Below are positions 1 to 5,663 of a stretch of DNA of 7,525 nt, one piece after another (within the stretch, counting starts at the first letter, position 1; the number at the start of each line of letters is the position of its first letter). The notes under the pieces are model-generated. The model made no database searches, was not told the DNA's origin, and saw nothing but the letters and a program-made list of their open reading frames with translations. The stretch is from NCBI GenBank assembly GCA_965370435.1, contig CBDUUP010000225.1, forward strand, positions 1 through 7,525. Direction: 5' to 3'. The DNA comes from CBDUUP01 sp965370435. GTDB taxonomy: Bacteria; Chloroflexota; Anaerolineae; Anaerolineales; UBA11579. Made by a program: the position numbers and the translations under genes.

Positions 1-2
1 CC

Positions 3-662
3 CCAGTCGCTACGCTAAGAGGCCCGTCAATGGGTTATGGCGTGTTCAGCCTACCTGCGCTAACCATGATTGGAGAGCCTTACACCGCGAATTTTGAAGT
101 CATCCAATCCTATGGATACCTGAACCAGTATGATCTCCAGCGTACAATTATACAAATCCGAAATGACCGAGACGAAACCCTCATGATCCGTAATATGCAT
201 ATGAATTATTACGATGCGGATGGGAAAAAGATACTCGATTCGCAAAGCATCAGCGACCTCGGCCCAGTCCCGGCTAATTCGTTGTATATATTTGCTATTC
301 AAGGGCATCCAGATGTACATGAATGGGCTGAGATTATAATGGAAGCCGATTGTATTTCTGTCGATATCCCAGAAGTAATTACTGAGTTTGCCGCCCACTC
401 GCTGGAGGGAACCGCGGAAAAGGGAGTATTCAGAATGTCGGGCCGGATCACCAACCTTAGCGAAACTCTAATAGAGATGTTGGAAATCCAGGCTGTATTA
501 TTCGATTCTGAGGGGGCTTTCATTGGGTTTGGATCTTTTTATTCGTGGGCCGTCTCGTTTAACCCTCTCAGTCCCGGCGGGATGATATCCTTTGAACTGG
601 TCGGCTATTATGACCACGAAAGCGTGATTGACAGCTACGAATTATTCATGTTTGGATATTGA
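3..662 (+). CDS. Lipoprotein-family FxLYD-like protein A (5' end outside window)
   Basis: This is the C-terminal part of a family L protein. The reading frame is open to the left edge, and the residues before the first ATG at 30 (ATLRGPS) align with TLRLPS in the linker of paralog B, so the true start, signal peptide and linker lie upstream of the window. Two beta-rich segments are visible. The first carries RTIIQIRNDRD and a YYDADGKKI strand followed by GPVPANSLYIF. The second has the FxLYD-type pattern GRITNLSE, then VLFDSEGAFIGFGS, then SPGGMISFE. One cysteine (EADC) lies between them and is kept in all three paralogs. The protein ends in IDSYELFMFGY and tandem stops TGATAG, as in B and C. 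B starts 33 bp downstream, so A and B are probably co-transcribed. Its role is unknown; an extracytoplasmic, membrane-anchored location is inferred from B and C. Confidence 0.85.
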   Translation, partial: PVATLRGPSMGYGVFSLPALTMIGEPYTANFEVIQSYGYLNQYDLQRTIIQIRNDRDETLMIRNMHMNYYDADGKKILDSQSISDLGPVPANSLYIFAIQGHPDVHEWAEIIMEADCISVDIPEVITEFAAHSLEGTAEKGVFRMSGRITNLSETLIEMLEIQAVLFDSEGAFIGFGSFYSWAVSFNPLSPGGMISFELVGYYDHESVIDSYELFMFGY

Positions 663-671
663 TAGACCGCC

Positions 672-695
672 ATAATCTGGGAAAGGAATATTTAC
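672..695 (+). promoter_or_regulatory. Conserved leader and ribosome binding site of lipoprotein B
   Basis: The 24 bases before B (ATAATCTGGGAAAGGA, then TATTTAC) are nearly identical to those before paralog C at 4202-4225. The leader contains the ribosome binding site and an ATAAT that could form part of a -10 box. No good -35 is visible 16-18 bp upstream here, so B more likely depends on the promoter of A. The match shows that the leader was duplicated with the gene. Confidence 0.5.
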
Positions 696-1520
696 ATGTA
701 CCTCAAGAAAACCACCCTCGCCCTCCTGCTGCTGTTCATCTCAGTCGGCTGCGCCTCGCCATCAAAAACTGAACCAGCGCCACCCAGCCCCACGCCGACC
801 TTCCTGGAGTTCACCACGCCCATTCCCTCCCCCACGCCCACCTCATTCCGCACGCCTTTCATCACTCCAGAAAGTACACTCAGGCTCCCGTCAGGTGATG
901 GCAGCGAATTCATACCGGCTTTTACGGAGGATGGACTTACTTTCACAACCAACTTTGATGTAATCCAAGCCGCTGAATTCGTGGATCGTTCAGGCGACCA
1001 GCGAACAATTATCCTGATCCGAAATGACCGGGACGATAACATCATGATCCGCGAAATGAGTCTGGAATATATTTCTAAAGACCGACAAACGATCGTTACA
1101 ACAAATGGCTTCAGCGCATACGGCCCTGTTCCGGCTGATTCGTTGTATGTTTTTGAATACGAAGGCTATGTGACTTCAATGGAATGGTCTGAGATTAACG
1201 TTGAGGCAGAGTGTACTACGCTCACTTCAGAATTATTTACCGAGTTTGTCGCCCACTCGGTGGTAGGAGGCGCGGAGGAGGGAGGATTCTTAATAACAGG
1301 CCGTATTACCAATCTCAATGATGAACTGGTGGAATTTGTTGAAATTCGGGCTGCGTTTTACAACTCTGCGGGAGTCCTCATCGGATACGGATCGTATAAA
1401 TCGTGGAACTTCTCTTATCGCCCAGTCGGACCCGGCGGGACCATCTCCTTTGCCATATTCGGAGAGTACGACCCCAATAGCGTGATCGACAGCTACGAAT
1501 TATTCATGTATGGCTATTGA
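696..1520 (+). CDS. Predicted lipoprotein B with Pro/Thr linker and tandem FxLYD-like domains
   Basis: A complete 274-residue member of family L. Residues 1-19 form a lipoprotein signal peptide: a KK pair, a Leu-rich core and SVGC, with Cys19 as the likely lipidated residue. Ser at -3 is not the usual Leu, so the lipobox is slightly atypical. Residues 20-60 are a Pro/Thr/Ser-rich linker (SPTPT, PIPSPTPT). Residues about 85-175 hold the segment with RTIILIRNDRD and GPVPADSLYVF. Residues about 180-274 hold the FxLYD-like segment, with GRITNLND, AAFYNSAGVLIGYGS and VGPGGTISF, ending in NSVIDSYELFMYGY. FxLYD domains are Ig-like extracytoplasmic folds, often in lipoproteins of unknown function. 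The start is supported by a GGAAAGGA ribosome binding site at 679-686. The gene follows A by 33 bp and converges on the first S gene. The specific role is unknown. Confidence 0.88.
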   Translation: MYLKKTTLALLLLFISVGCASPSKTEPAPPSPTPTFLEFTTPIPSPTPTSFRTPFITPESTLRLPSGDGSEFIPAFTEDGLTFTTNFDVIQAAEFVDRSGDQRTIILIRNDRDDNIMIREMSLEYISKDRQTIVTTNGFSAYGPVPADSLYVFEYEGYVTSMEWSEINVEAECTTLTSELFTEFVAHSVVGGAEEGGFLITGRITNLNDELVEFVEIRAAFYNSAGVLIGYGSYKSWNFSYRPVGPGGTISFAIFGEYDPNSVIDSYELFMYGY

Positions 1521-1555
1521 TAGCCGCGCAGTAGGTCTGTGCCCCCCGTAACAGT

Positions 1556-1678
1556 CTATCCTCCCTGATGACCGAGACCCGCCTCGCGGGCCTTGATGAC
1601 CGCCTCGCTGCGGGTGGCAACCTGTAGTTTGCCAAATAGGTTGGACACCTGGCTGTAACCGCGGACTGAGAATAATCC
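1556..1678 (-). pseudogene. Remnant of a LuxR-type (NarL/FixJ) HTH regulator, C-terminal end only
   Basis: Read on the minus strand, about 40 codons before a TAG at 1556-1558 encode SNLFGKLQVATRSEAV followed by IKAREAGL. This is the recognition-helix end and last helix of the LuxR C-terminal DNA-binding domain, which typically reads HxSNIFxKLxVxxRTEAVxxAxxxGL. The preceding SVRGYSQ resembles the SVRTVQxH of the family but is about one residue shorter. An in-frame TGA at 1679-1681 lies just upstream, and nothing of the rest of the domain or a receiver or sensor domain is present. The remaining open frame is too short to fold alone, so this is a relic of a deleted or displaced regulator gene, probably left by a rearrangement when the array formed or inserted. 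Confidence 0.62.
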
Positions 1679-1693
1679 TCACGCGAAAAGACC

Positions 1694-1750
1694 AGACCCT
1701 AAGGATTATACGACCTCCGGGCGTCTGAAACCCTTAGGGTCTTTTTGTTT
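1694..1750 (+). terminator. Hairpin terminator between convergent B and S1
   Basis: The arms AGACCCTAAGG (1694-1704) and CCTTAGGGTCT (1732-1742) are perfectly complementary over 11 bp. On the plus strand the hairpin runs directly into TTTTTGTTT, as expected for a Rho-independent terminator of the A-B transcription unit. An outer CGCGAAA/TTTCGCG pairing (1682-1688 with 1748-1754) and a TCTTTTC on the minus side suggest it may also stop S1 transcription. The 27-base loop is long for a terminator. Confidence 0.72.
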
Positions 1751-1760
1751 CGCGACTAGG

Positions 1761-2186
1761 CTATTGGCTCCCATCCGGGAGCGGGGCTCCTGGCACAGGC
1801 GGGGGGAGATTGACGCAGCCCGGCGGACTGTGAACGCCCGCAAACGATCCCGCGCCTCCAGAGAAAGCAAAAGTGCCCGATATATTTCGCCCGGTCAATG
1901 TGCCGGTGTAAGTTATGGCGGGGTACATAAAAGTGAACACCCCTCCTGACAAGTTCCAAGCGCCCCAACTTCCGGTATGATCTACGAAAGTGCGATCCTT
2001 ATATAGCGTCCACTGGGTGTAACTGCACGTGTATCCATCAGAACAAAACACTAAACACACTGGAGCAGGCCACAGGCCGCCGCCTTGCGGGTCCGGTTTT
2101 TCCATGAAAGCCGGGGTGACCGTGGCAGTAGCGAGCAAAAATACAATCAACGCTGCACATACTCCGTACTTCTTCCGAGTCGACAT
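1761..2186 (-). CDS. Exported four-cysteine small protein, family S copy 1
   Basis: A 141-residue secreted protein and the most divergent copy of the array. Residues 1-26 are a Sec signal peptide (STRKK, then a hydrophobic core, with likely cleavage after VTPA). The mature protein opens with FMEKPDPQGGG. Cysteines at 44, 48 and 54 form C-x3-C-x5-C, and a fourth is at 124 in HSPPGC; two disulfides are likely. The core has the family pattern QWTLYKDRTF, GAWNLSGGVFTF and TYTGTLTGR, which looks like beta hairpins of a small barrel or sandwich. The tail ends PLPDGSQ; the family's usual PAPEFG is replaced by PVPGAP. AAGGAG lies 7 bases before the ATG, and its own promoter lies at 2232-2260. No function is recognised; its conserved partners are the other six S genes and the convergent lipoproteins. 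Confidence 0.85.
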   Translation of the reverse strand: MSTRKKYGVCAALIVFLLATATVTPAFMEKPDPQGGGLWPAPVCLVFCSDGYTCSYTQWTLYKDRTFVDHTGSWGAWNLSGGVFTFMYPAITYTGTLTGRNISGTFAFSGGAGSFAGVHSPPGCVNLPPPVPGAPLPDGSQ

Positions 2187-2231
2187 ATCATTCTCCTTGT
2201 CAAACTAGTTGGTAAATGGAATGTTGTCTCT

Positions 2232-2260
2232 ATAGTACGGCATTTGAAACAGCAAGTCAA
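2232..2260 (-). promoter_or_regulatory. Sigma70-type promoter of S1
   Basis: On the minus strand TTGACT (2255-2260) and TACTAT (2232-2237) are separated by exactly 17 bp. The -10 box lies 45 bases from the S1 ATG. The spacer shares TTTCAAATGCCG with the S2 promoter, so the promoter was duplicated with the gene. Confidence 0.78.
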
Positions 2261-2285
2261 TGACCATTCTTTAATTGGATTCTCT

Positions 2286-2329
2286 CAAATAGAAAACCGC
2301 AGCCCAAGAAGCGCTCCTGGGCTGCGGTT
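2286..2329 (-). terminator. Rho-independent terminator of S2
   Basis: AACCGCAGCCCA (2295-2306) and TGGGCTGCGGTT (2318-2329) form a perfect 12-bp stem with an 11-base loop. On the minus strand it is followed by TTTTCTATTT, so it terminates S2, whose stop codon lies 25 bases upstream of it. The GCAGCCCA core recurs in the other terminators of the array. Confidence 0.82.
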
Positions 2330-2354
2330 GTGTTTATGAATTTACGCGACGAGG

Positions 2355-2780
2355 CTACTGGCTTCCATCCGGCGCCGGGACTCCAAATTCGGGCGCGGGA
2401 GAGACGCCGTCACAACCGCCGGGGCTGTGTACCCCCACAAACGTTCCTCCTCCAGTATTATAGCCAACAACGGCTCGCCCGGTCACATCGCCGTTGTAAG
2501 TTTGACCGGCGACGCCATATTCAATAGATAACACCCCGCCTGATAAGGACCAAGTCCCTGATCTTGCCAAATTATCGGTGAAAGTGCGATCCTTGTTGAG
2601 GTTCCACTGGCCGTAATCACACCCTACTCCGATGTTACAAATCAAAAAGCACACCGGGGCCGGCCAGGGGCCGCCGCCTAGCGGGTCTGGCTTTTCCATG
2701 AAAGCCGGGGTGACCGTGGTGGTCGCGAGCAGGAACACGAGCAGGGCGATACTGACTATGTACTTCTTCCGAGTTGGCAT
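2355..2780 (-). CDS. Exported four-cysteine small protein, family S copy 2
   Basis: A 141-residue paralog. Residues 1-26 are a Sec signal peptide starting MPTRKKY with likely cleavage after VTPA, followed by FMEKPDPLGGG. Cysteines are at 44, 48, 54 (C-x3-C-x5-C) and 123 (SPGGC). The core reads QWNLNKDRTFTDN, GTWSLSGGVLS and TYNGDVTGR; the loop after it (VVGYNTGGG) is shorter than in most copies. The tail is PAPEFGVPAPDGSQ. A GATAAGGAG ribosome binding site precedes the ATG by 7 bases. Its closest visible relative is S4, not its neighbour S3: the signal peptides differ at only one residue over the first 26, and GVSPAPEFG is shared. It has its own promoter and terminator. The function is unknown; an extracellular structural, binding or bacteriocin-like role is possible but unsupported by any motif. 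Confidence 0.87.
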   Translation of the reverse strand: MPTRKKYIVSIALLVFLLATTTVTPAFMEKPDPLGGGPWPAPVCFLICNIGVGCDYGQWNLNKDRTFTDNLARSGTWSLSGGVLSIEYGVAGQTYNGDVTGRAVVGYNTGGGTFVGVHSPGGCDGVSPAPEFGVPAPDGSQ

Positions 2781-2825
2781 TACATTCTCCTTATCAAAAT
2801 AGTTGGTAAATGGATTGCTGTCTCA

Positions 2826-2854
2826 ATAATACGGCATTTGAAACGGCGAGTCAA
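2826..2854 (-). promoter_or_regulatory. Sigma70-type promoter of S2
   Basis: TTGACT (2849-2854), a 17-bp spacer and TATTAT (2826-2831) on the minus strand, 45 bases before the S2 ATG. It is nearly identical to the S1 promoter and is the closest to consensus of the five. Confidence 0.82.
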
Positions 2855-2880
2855 TAACCTCTTTTTGATAGGGCGCAATC

Positions 2881-2914
2881 AAAAAAATGCAGCCCAGGAG
2901 CTCTCCTGGGCTGC
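2881..2914 (-). terminator. Rho-independent terminator of S3
   Basis: GCAGCCCAGGAG (2889-2900) pairs with CTCCTGGGCTGC (2903-2914) around a tiny loop that must open by a few pairs. On the minus strand the stem is followed by ATTTTTTTG, the best U-tract in the array. It lies 32 bases after the S3 stop codon. Confidence 0.86.
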
Positions 2915-2946
2915 GGTTTGGTTTCTGGATTTACGCGACTAGATTA

Positions 2947-3378
2947 TCAGCTTCCGTCTGGGGACGGCATTCCTAATTCGGGCGCGGGGACGACGTTAAA
3001 GCAGCCAAGCGGGTTGTATACTGCCGAAAACGCTCCTGCTGGGTCCCCAACTCTCGGACCCCCCACGGCTCGCCCGTTTACGGGGCCAGAGTATGTTGTG
3101 CCGGAACCCTCGTAAACGACCGTGAACACGCCCCCGGATAAATCCCAAGTGCCGGTTAAGTCCCAATTATCTATGAAGGTGCCAAACTGATATATATCCC
3201 ACTGGGCATGAACACATTGGAACCCATCAATGCAATACAAAAAACACACCGATTTGGGCCAGGCGCCACCGCCGGCTAGCGGTTCTGGCTTTTCCATGAA
3301 AGCCGGTGAGGCCGCGGTGGCCGCCAGCAGGATCACAAGCAAAGTTATACTAATGAAATATTTCTTCCAAGTTGACAT
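2947..3378 (-). CDS. Exported four-cysteine small protein, family S copy 3
   Basis: A 143-residue paralog. The signal peptide reads MSTWKKYFIS and then a hydrophobic core, with likely cleavage after ASPA; Trp4 replaces the Arg of the other copies. The mature start is FMEKPEPLAGGG. Cysteines are at 45, 49, 55 and 126. The core is QWDIYQFGTFIDN, GTWDLSGGVFTVVY and TTYSGPVNGR, followed by a longer variable loop (PRVGDPAG) before AFSAVYNPLGC. The stop is TGA straight after DGS, so the terminal Gln seen in most copies is absent. The ribosome binding site (CTGGAG) is weaker than in the others, and the upstream region is more AT-rich, but the promoter geometry is kept. No function is recognised. It is more diverged from S2 and S4 than they are from each other. 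Confidence 0.86.
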   Translation of the reverse strand: MSTWKKYFISITLLVILLAATAASPAFMEKPEPLAGGGAWPKSVCFLYCIDGFQCVHAQWDIYQFGTFIDNWDLTGTWDLSGGVFTVVYEGSGTTYSGPVNGRAVGGPRVGDPAGAFSAVYNPLGCFNVVPAPELGMPSPDGS

Positions 3379-3425
3379 GTATTTTCTCCAGATTATATTA
3401 GGGTTTTATGATATATATTACCCCA

Positions 3426-3454
3426 ATAGTAAAGTACTATGTCAATATAGTCAA
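3426..3454 (-). promoter_or_regulatory. Sigma70-type promoter of S3
   Basis: TTGACT (3449-3454), a 17-bp spacer and TACTAT (3426-3431) on the minus strand, 47 bases before the S3 ATG. The spacer sequence differs from that of S1 and S2, yet the two boxes and the spacing are unchanged, which points to selection on the promoter. Confidence 0.75.
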
Positions 3455-3568
3455 TATCTATCCTCTGTTCGGATGCATTTTTAGGCCGCGGATCTGCCAG
3501 TCGGGAGGCGGTCGGGGGCCGGTGACCAGGCCATTGTTAGGCTATTCTGCAACAAGCGGGTAAATAGC
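3455..3568. other. Intergenic segment with a GC-rich patch
   Basis: This sits between the S3 promoter and the S4 terminator and makes this repeat unit about 70 bp longer than the others. The GC-rich part at roughly 3484-3535 stands out from AT-rich flanks. On the minus strand it can be read as GPRPPPDWQIRGLKMHPN before a TAG, which looks like coding sequence in composition, but I cannot assign it to any family. It is probably a small insertion or a relic. Confidence 0.3.
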
Positions 3569-3596
3569 AACAGCCCAAGAGAATTCCTGGGCTGCT
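3569..3596 (-). terminator. Hairpin terminator of S4
   Basis: AACAGCCCAAGA (3569-3580) pairs with TCCTGGGCTGCT (3585-3596) over 12 positions including G-U wobbles, around a 4-base loop. The minus-strand tail GCTATTTACC is only weakly U-rich, so termination may be less efficient. It is homologous to the other array terminators and lies 28 bases after the S4 stop. Confidence 0.68.
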
Positions 3597-3624
3597 GAGA
3601 GGTAAAATATTTCGTGCGAGAAAG

Positions 3625-4047
3625 TTAATGGCTTCCGTTTGGGGAAGGGAAGCCAAATTCAGGCGCGGGAGAGACGCCATTACAGCCAAGCGGGCTGTGC
3701 ACCCCCGTAAATGTTCCAGCGCCATTGATATCGCCAACCACGCCTCGCCCGGTAACTGTGCCGGCGTAGGTTGTGCCACCGCTATAGATGACAGTGAACG
3801 CGCCGCCCGATAAGCTCCAAGTTCCCGTATTGGCCCAATTATCGGTGAAGGTCTTATTCTTATTCAGATTCCATTGGGCGTAATTACATCCTATGTCAGC
3901 GCCGCATGACAAAAAACACACCGGTTTGGGCCAATTACTGCCGCCTAGCGGATCGGGATTCTCCATGAAGGCCGGAGTGACCGTGGCGGCCGCGAGCAGG
4001 AACACGAGCAGGGCGATACTGACGATGTACTTCTTCCGAGTTGGCAT
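3625..4047 (-). CDS. Exported four-cysteine small protein, family S copy 4
   Basis: A 140-residue paralog. It has a signal peptide MPTRKKYIVS plus hydrophobic core with likely cleavage after VTPA; the mature start is FMENPDPLGG, with Asn where others have Lys. Cysteines are at 44, 48, 54 and 122. The core reads QWNLNKNKTFTDN, GTWSLSGGAFTVIY and TTYAGTVTGR, with a short loop (VVGDINGAG) before TFTGVHSPLGC. The tail is PAPEFGFPSPNGSH, ending in His rather than Gln. The ribosome binding site is AAGGAG, 7 bases before ATG. It has its own promoter and terminator and is divergent from lipoprotein C. It is most similar to S2 in signal peptide and tail. The function is unknown. Confidence 0.87.
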   Translation of the reverse strand: MPTRKKYIVSIALLVFLLAAATVTPAFMENPDPLGGSNWPKPVCFLSCGADIGCNYAQWNLNKNKTFTDNWANTGTWSLSGGAFTVIYSGGTTYAGTVTGRGVVGDINGAGTFTGVHSPLGCNGVSPAPEFGFPSPNGSH

Positions 4048-4088
4048 TACTTTCTCCTTATCCTAATAGTGAATGAAAGACTTTCTCA

Positions 4089-4117
4089 ATAGTACAGCAT
4101 TATAAGATTCGAGTCAA
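4089..4117 (-). promoter_or_regulatory. Sigma70-type promoter of S4
   Basis: TTGACT (4112-4117), 17 bp and TACTAT (4089-4094) on the minus strand, 41 bases before the S4 ATG. It lies back to back with the lipoprotein C promoter region, so a single regulator could act on both. Confidence 0.77.
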
Positions 4118-4178
4118 TAATCTTTCTCTGGCGGGGGCGAAGAGTGTAATGGATGCCGGGGCGAATATTGATTACGCC

Positions 4179-4225
4179 TATACACCGCTGATTTTGCGTA
4201 TATAATCTGGGAAAGGATATTTACA
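4179..4225 (+). promoter_or_regulatory. Probable promoter and leader of lipoprotein C
   Basis: A perfect TATAAT (4201-4206) lies 19 bases before the ATG of C, with a weak -35 candidate TATACA (4179-4184) at 16-bp spacing. Transcription would start near the GGGAAAGGA ribosome binding site, giving a leader of only about 13-15 bases. The ATAATCTGGGAAAGGA sequence is the same as that before B. The -35 is the uncertain part. Confidence 0.5.
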
Positions 4226-5077
4226 ATGGACATCAAAAAAATCACCCTCGCTCTCCTGCTGCTTTTCGTCTCCGTCGGCTGCGCCTCGCCATCCACATCC
4301 GCGACCCCCAGCCCCGCGCCAACCCTCCTGATGTTCACCACCCCCATCCCCTCCGCCACAACCACGCCCTCCCCAACGCCCATTCCCTCCCCCACGCCCA
4401 CCTACTTTCGCACCCCTTTCATAACCCTGGATGTTATGCAATTTTACCCATCCTCAGAGGGTGAGAGCTTCCAGCCGGAATACTCCACCGTTGGGCAGCC
4501 ATTCACCGCGAACTTTGAAGTCATCCAGGCCGCCGGGTACCTGGATCGATATGGCCTCCAGCGGACCATAATTCAAATCCGCAACGACCGGGATGACAGC
4601 CTAATGATCTCCAGGATGAACCTGAATTTTTACAATGCAGGCGGAGAGGTAATTTCCACCCAAGAATATGGCAGCCAACTCGGCCCAATCCCGGCCGATT
4701 CGTTGTTCCTGCTAGAGATAGAGGGCGGTATGCCGATATGGTCGGAGTTAATCATTGAGGCGGAGTGCATGGCTATCAGCGTCACAGAATTCATTGAAAC
4801 GCTTGAAGCCCACACTGTGTCTGGGTCTGCCTTCGGAGGGTTCTTCACATTTGTAGGCCGGGTCGCCAACCTAAGCGAGACACGGATAGATATATTAGAG
4901 GTCAGGGCAGTATTATACAATTCTGAGGGGGGGCTGATCGGGTTTGGGGCCTACACTTCGTTGGACTTTTCTTACCGCCCGCTCGGCCCCGGCGGGACGA
5001 TGTCCTTTGGCATGCACGGCGAGTACGACCCCAACAGCGAGATCGACAGCTACGAGTTATTCATGTATGGATATTGA
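4226..5077 (+). CDS. Predicted lipoprotein C with Pro/Thr linker and tandem FxLYD-like domains
   Basis: A 283-residue member of family L. Residues 1-19 form the signal peptide ending in SVGC with Cys19 as the lipidation site, the same atypical Ser at -3 as in B. The linker (about 20-70) is longer than in B because of extra Ser/Thr/Pro units (TTPIPSATTTPSPTPIPSPT). The first beta segment has FTANFEVIQAAGYLDR, RTIIQIRNDRDDSLMI and GPIPADSLFLLEIEG. A conserved single Cys (EAEC) follows. The FxLYD-like segment has GRVANLSE, VRAVLYNSEGGLIGFG and LGPGGTMSF. The end is NSEIDSYELFMYGY with stops TGATAG. It stands alone between two blocks of S genes, converging on S5. The conserved IRNDRD and IDSYELFM segments suggest a common partner or fold across A, B and C. 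The role is unknown; location on the outer face of the membrane is inferred. Confidence 0.88.
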   Translation: MDIKKITLALLLLFVSVGCASPSTSATPSPAPTLLMFTTPIPSATTTPSPTPIPSPTPTYFRTPFITLDVMQFYPSSEGESFQPEYSTVGQPFTANFEVIQAAGYLDRYGLQRTIIQIRNDRDDSLMISRMNLNFYNAGGEVISTQEYGSQLGPIPADSLFLLEIEGGMPIWSELIIEAECMAISVTEFIETLEAHTVSGSAFGGFFTFVGRVANLSETRIDILEVRAVLYNSEGGLIGFGAYTSLDFSYRPLGPGGTMSFGMHGEYDPNSEIDSYELFMYGY

Positions 5078-5132
5078 TAGACCCCGCGGGGGGGCGTCCA
5101 GCACGCTTTACTTCCATGTTGATGGAAATATC

Positions 5133-5162
5133 CAGCAGCCCAAGAAAACTCCTGGGCTGCTG
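5133..5162 (-). terminator. Terminator of the S7-S6-S5 operon
   Basis: CAGCAGCCCA (5133-5142) and TGGGCTGCTG (5153-5162) form a perfect 10-bp stem, homologous to the terminators of S2-S4. The minus-strand tail is GGATATTTCC, a weak U-tract. It is the only terminator found between S7 and C. It may also slow transcripts arriving from C, which has no other clear terminator; a small TTCCAT/ATGGAA hairpin at about 5112-5127 adds structure. Confidence 0.68.
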
Positions 5163-5189
5163 CTGGGTTGATGAATGGGTGCGATGAGT

Positions 5190-5618
5190 TTATTGGCTTC
5201 CGTCGGGGAACGGAGATCCTAATTCGGGCGCGGTGATACCAGAGCAGCCCGCCGGGCTTAATACTCCCGAAAACGCTCCCTCATCCGTAGAGTAAGTTTG
5301 AGATCCAGCTACGGCTCGCCCGGTCACTGCGCCGGAGTAAGCTGAGCCGCCGTCATAGGTTAACGTGAACGCACTCCCCGATAAGTTCCAAGTACCCGTA
5401 CTCAGGTTATTGTCTGAGAATGTGCGATTCTTATTGAGGTCCCACTGGCCGTAAAAACATTGAAATCCATCCCAACAAAACAGAAAACACACCGATTTGG
5501 GCCAACCGCCGCCGCCCAGCGGATCTGGCTTTTCCATGAAGGCGGGCGTGGCCGCCGCGACGGCGATCAACAAAACCAGCAGAGCGGCGCTGCCTAAGAA
5601 CTTCTTCCGCGTAGACAT
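5190..5618 (-). CDS. Exported four-cysteine small protein, family S copy 5
   Basis: A 142-residue paralog and the last gene of the S7-S6-S5 operon. The signal peptide (STRKKFLGS plus an Ala/Leu/Val core, likely cleavage after ATPA) is the most diverged of the seven. The mature start is FMEKPDPLGGGGWPKSVC. Cysteines are at 44, 48, 54 and 125. The core is QWDLNKNRTFSDN, GTWNLSGSAFTLTYDGG and AYSGAVTGR, followed by a long variable loop (SQTYSTDE) and AFSGVLSPAGC. The tail is APELGSPFPDGSQ, one residue shorter before PEL than the usual PAPE. The ribosome binding site is AAAAGGAG 7 bases before ATG. The 45-bp gap to S6 holds no promoter, so it depends on the S7 promoter. The function is unknown. 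Confidence 0.86.
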   Translation of the reverse strand: MSTRKKFLGSAALLVLLIAVAAATPAFMEKPDPLGGGGWPKSVCFLFCWDGFQCFYGQWDLNKNRTFSDNNLSTGTWNLSGSAFTLTYDGGSAYSGAVTGRAVAGSQTYSTDEGAFSGVLSPAGCSGITAPELGSPFPDGSQ

Positions 5619-5663
5619 TACATTCTCCTTTTCAAGGTAATGGGCATCGAAAGTACGATCAGG

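Noticed and set aside
692..1045. Minus-strand frame opposite the start of lipoprotein B
   Set aside because: It is a product of the Pro/Thr linker repeat read backwards (Gly/Val-rich) and has no support; the same happens opposite C at 4114-4441.
1764..3813. Several plus-strand frames of 60-85 codons across the S array
   Set aside because: They recur opposite the conserved S genes in different frames, show no conserved protein between copies, and lack ribosome binding sites.
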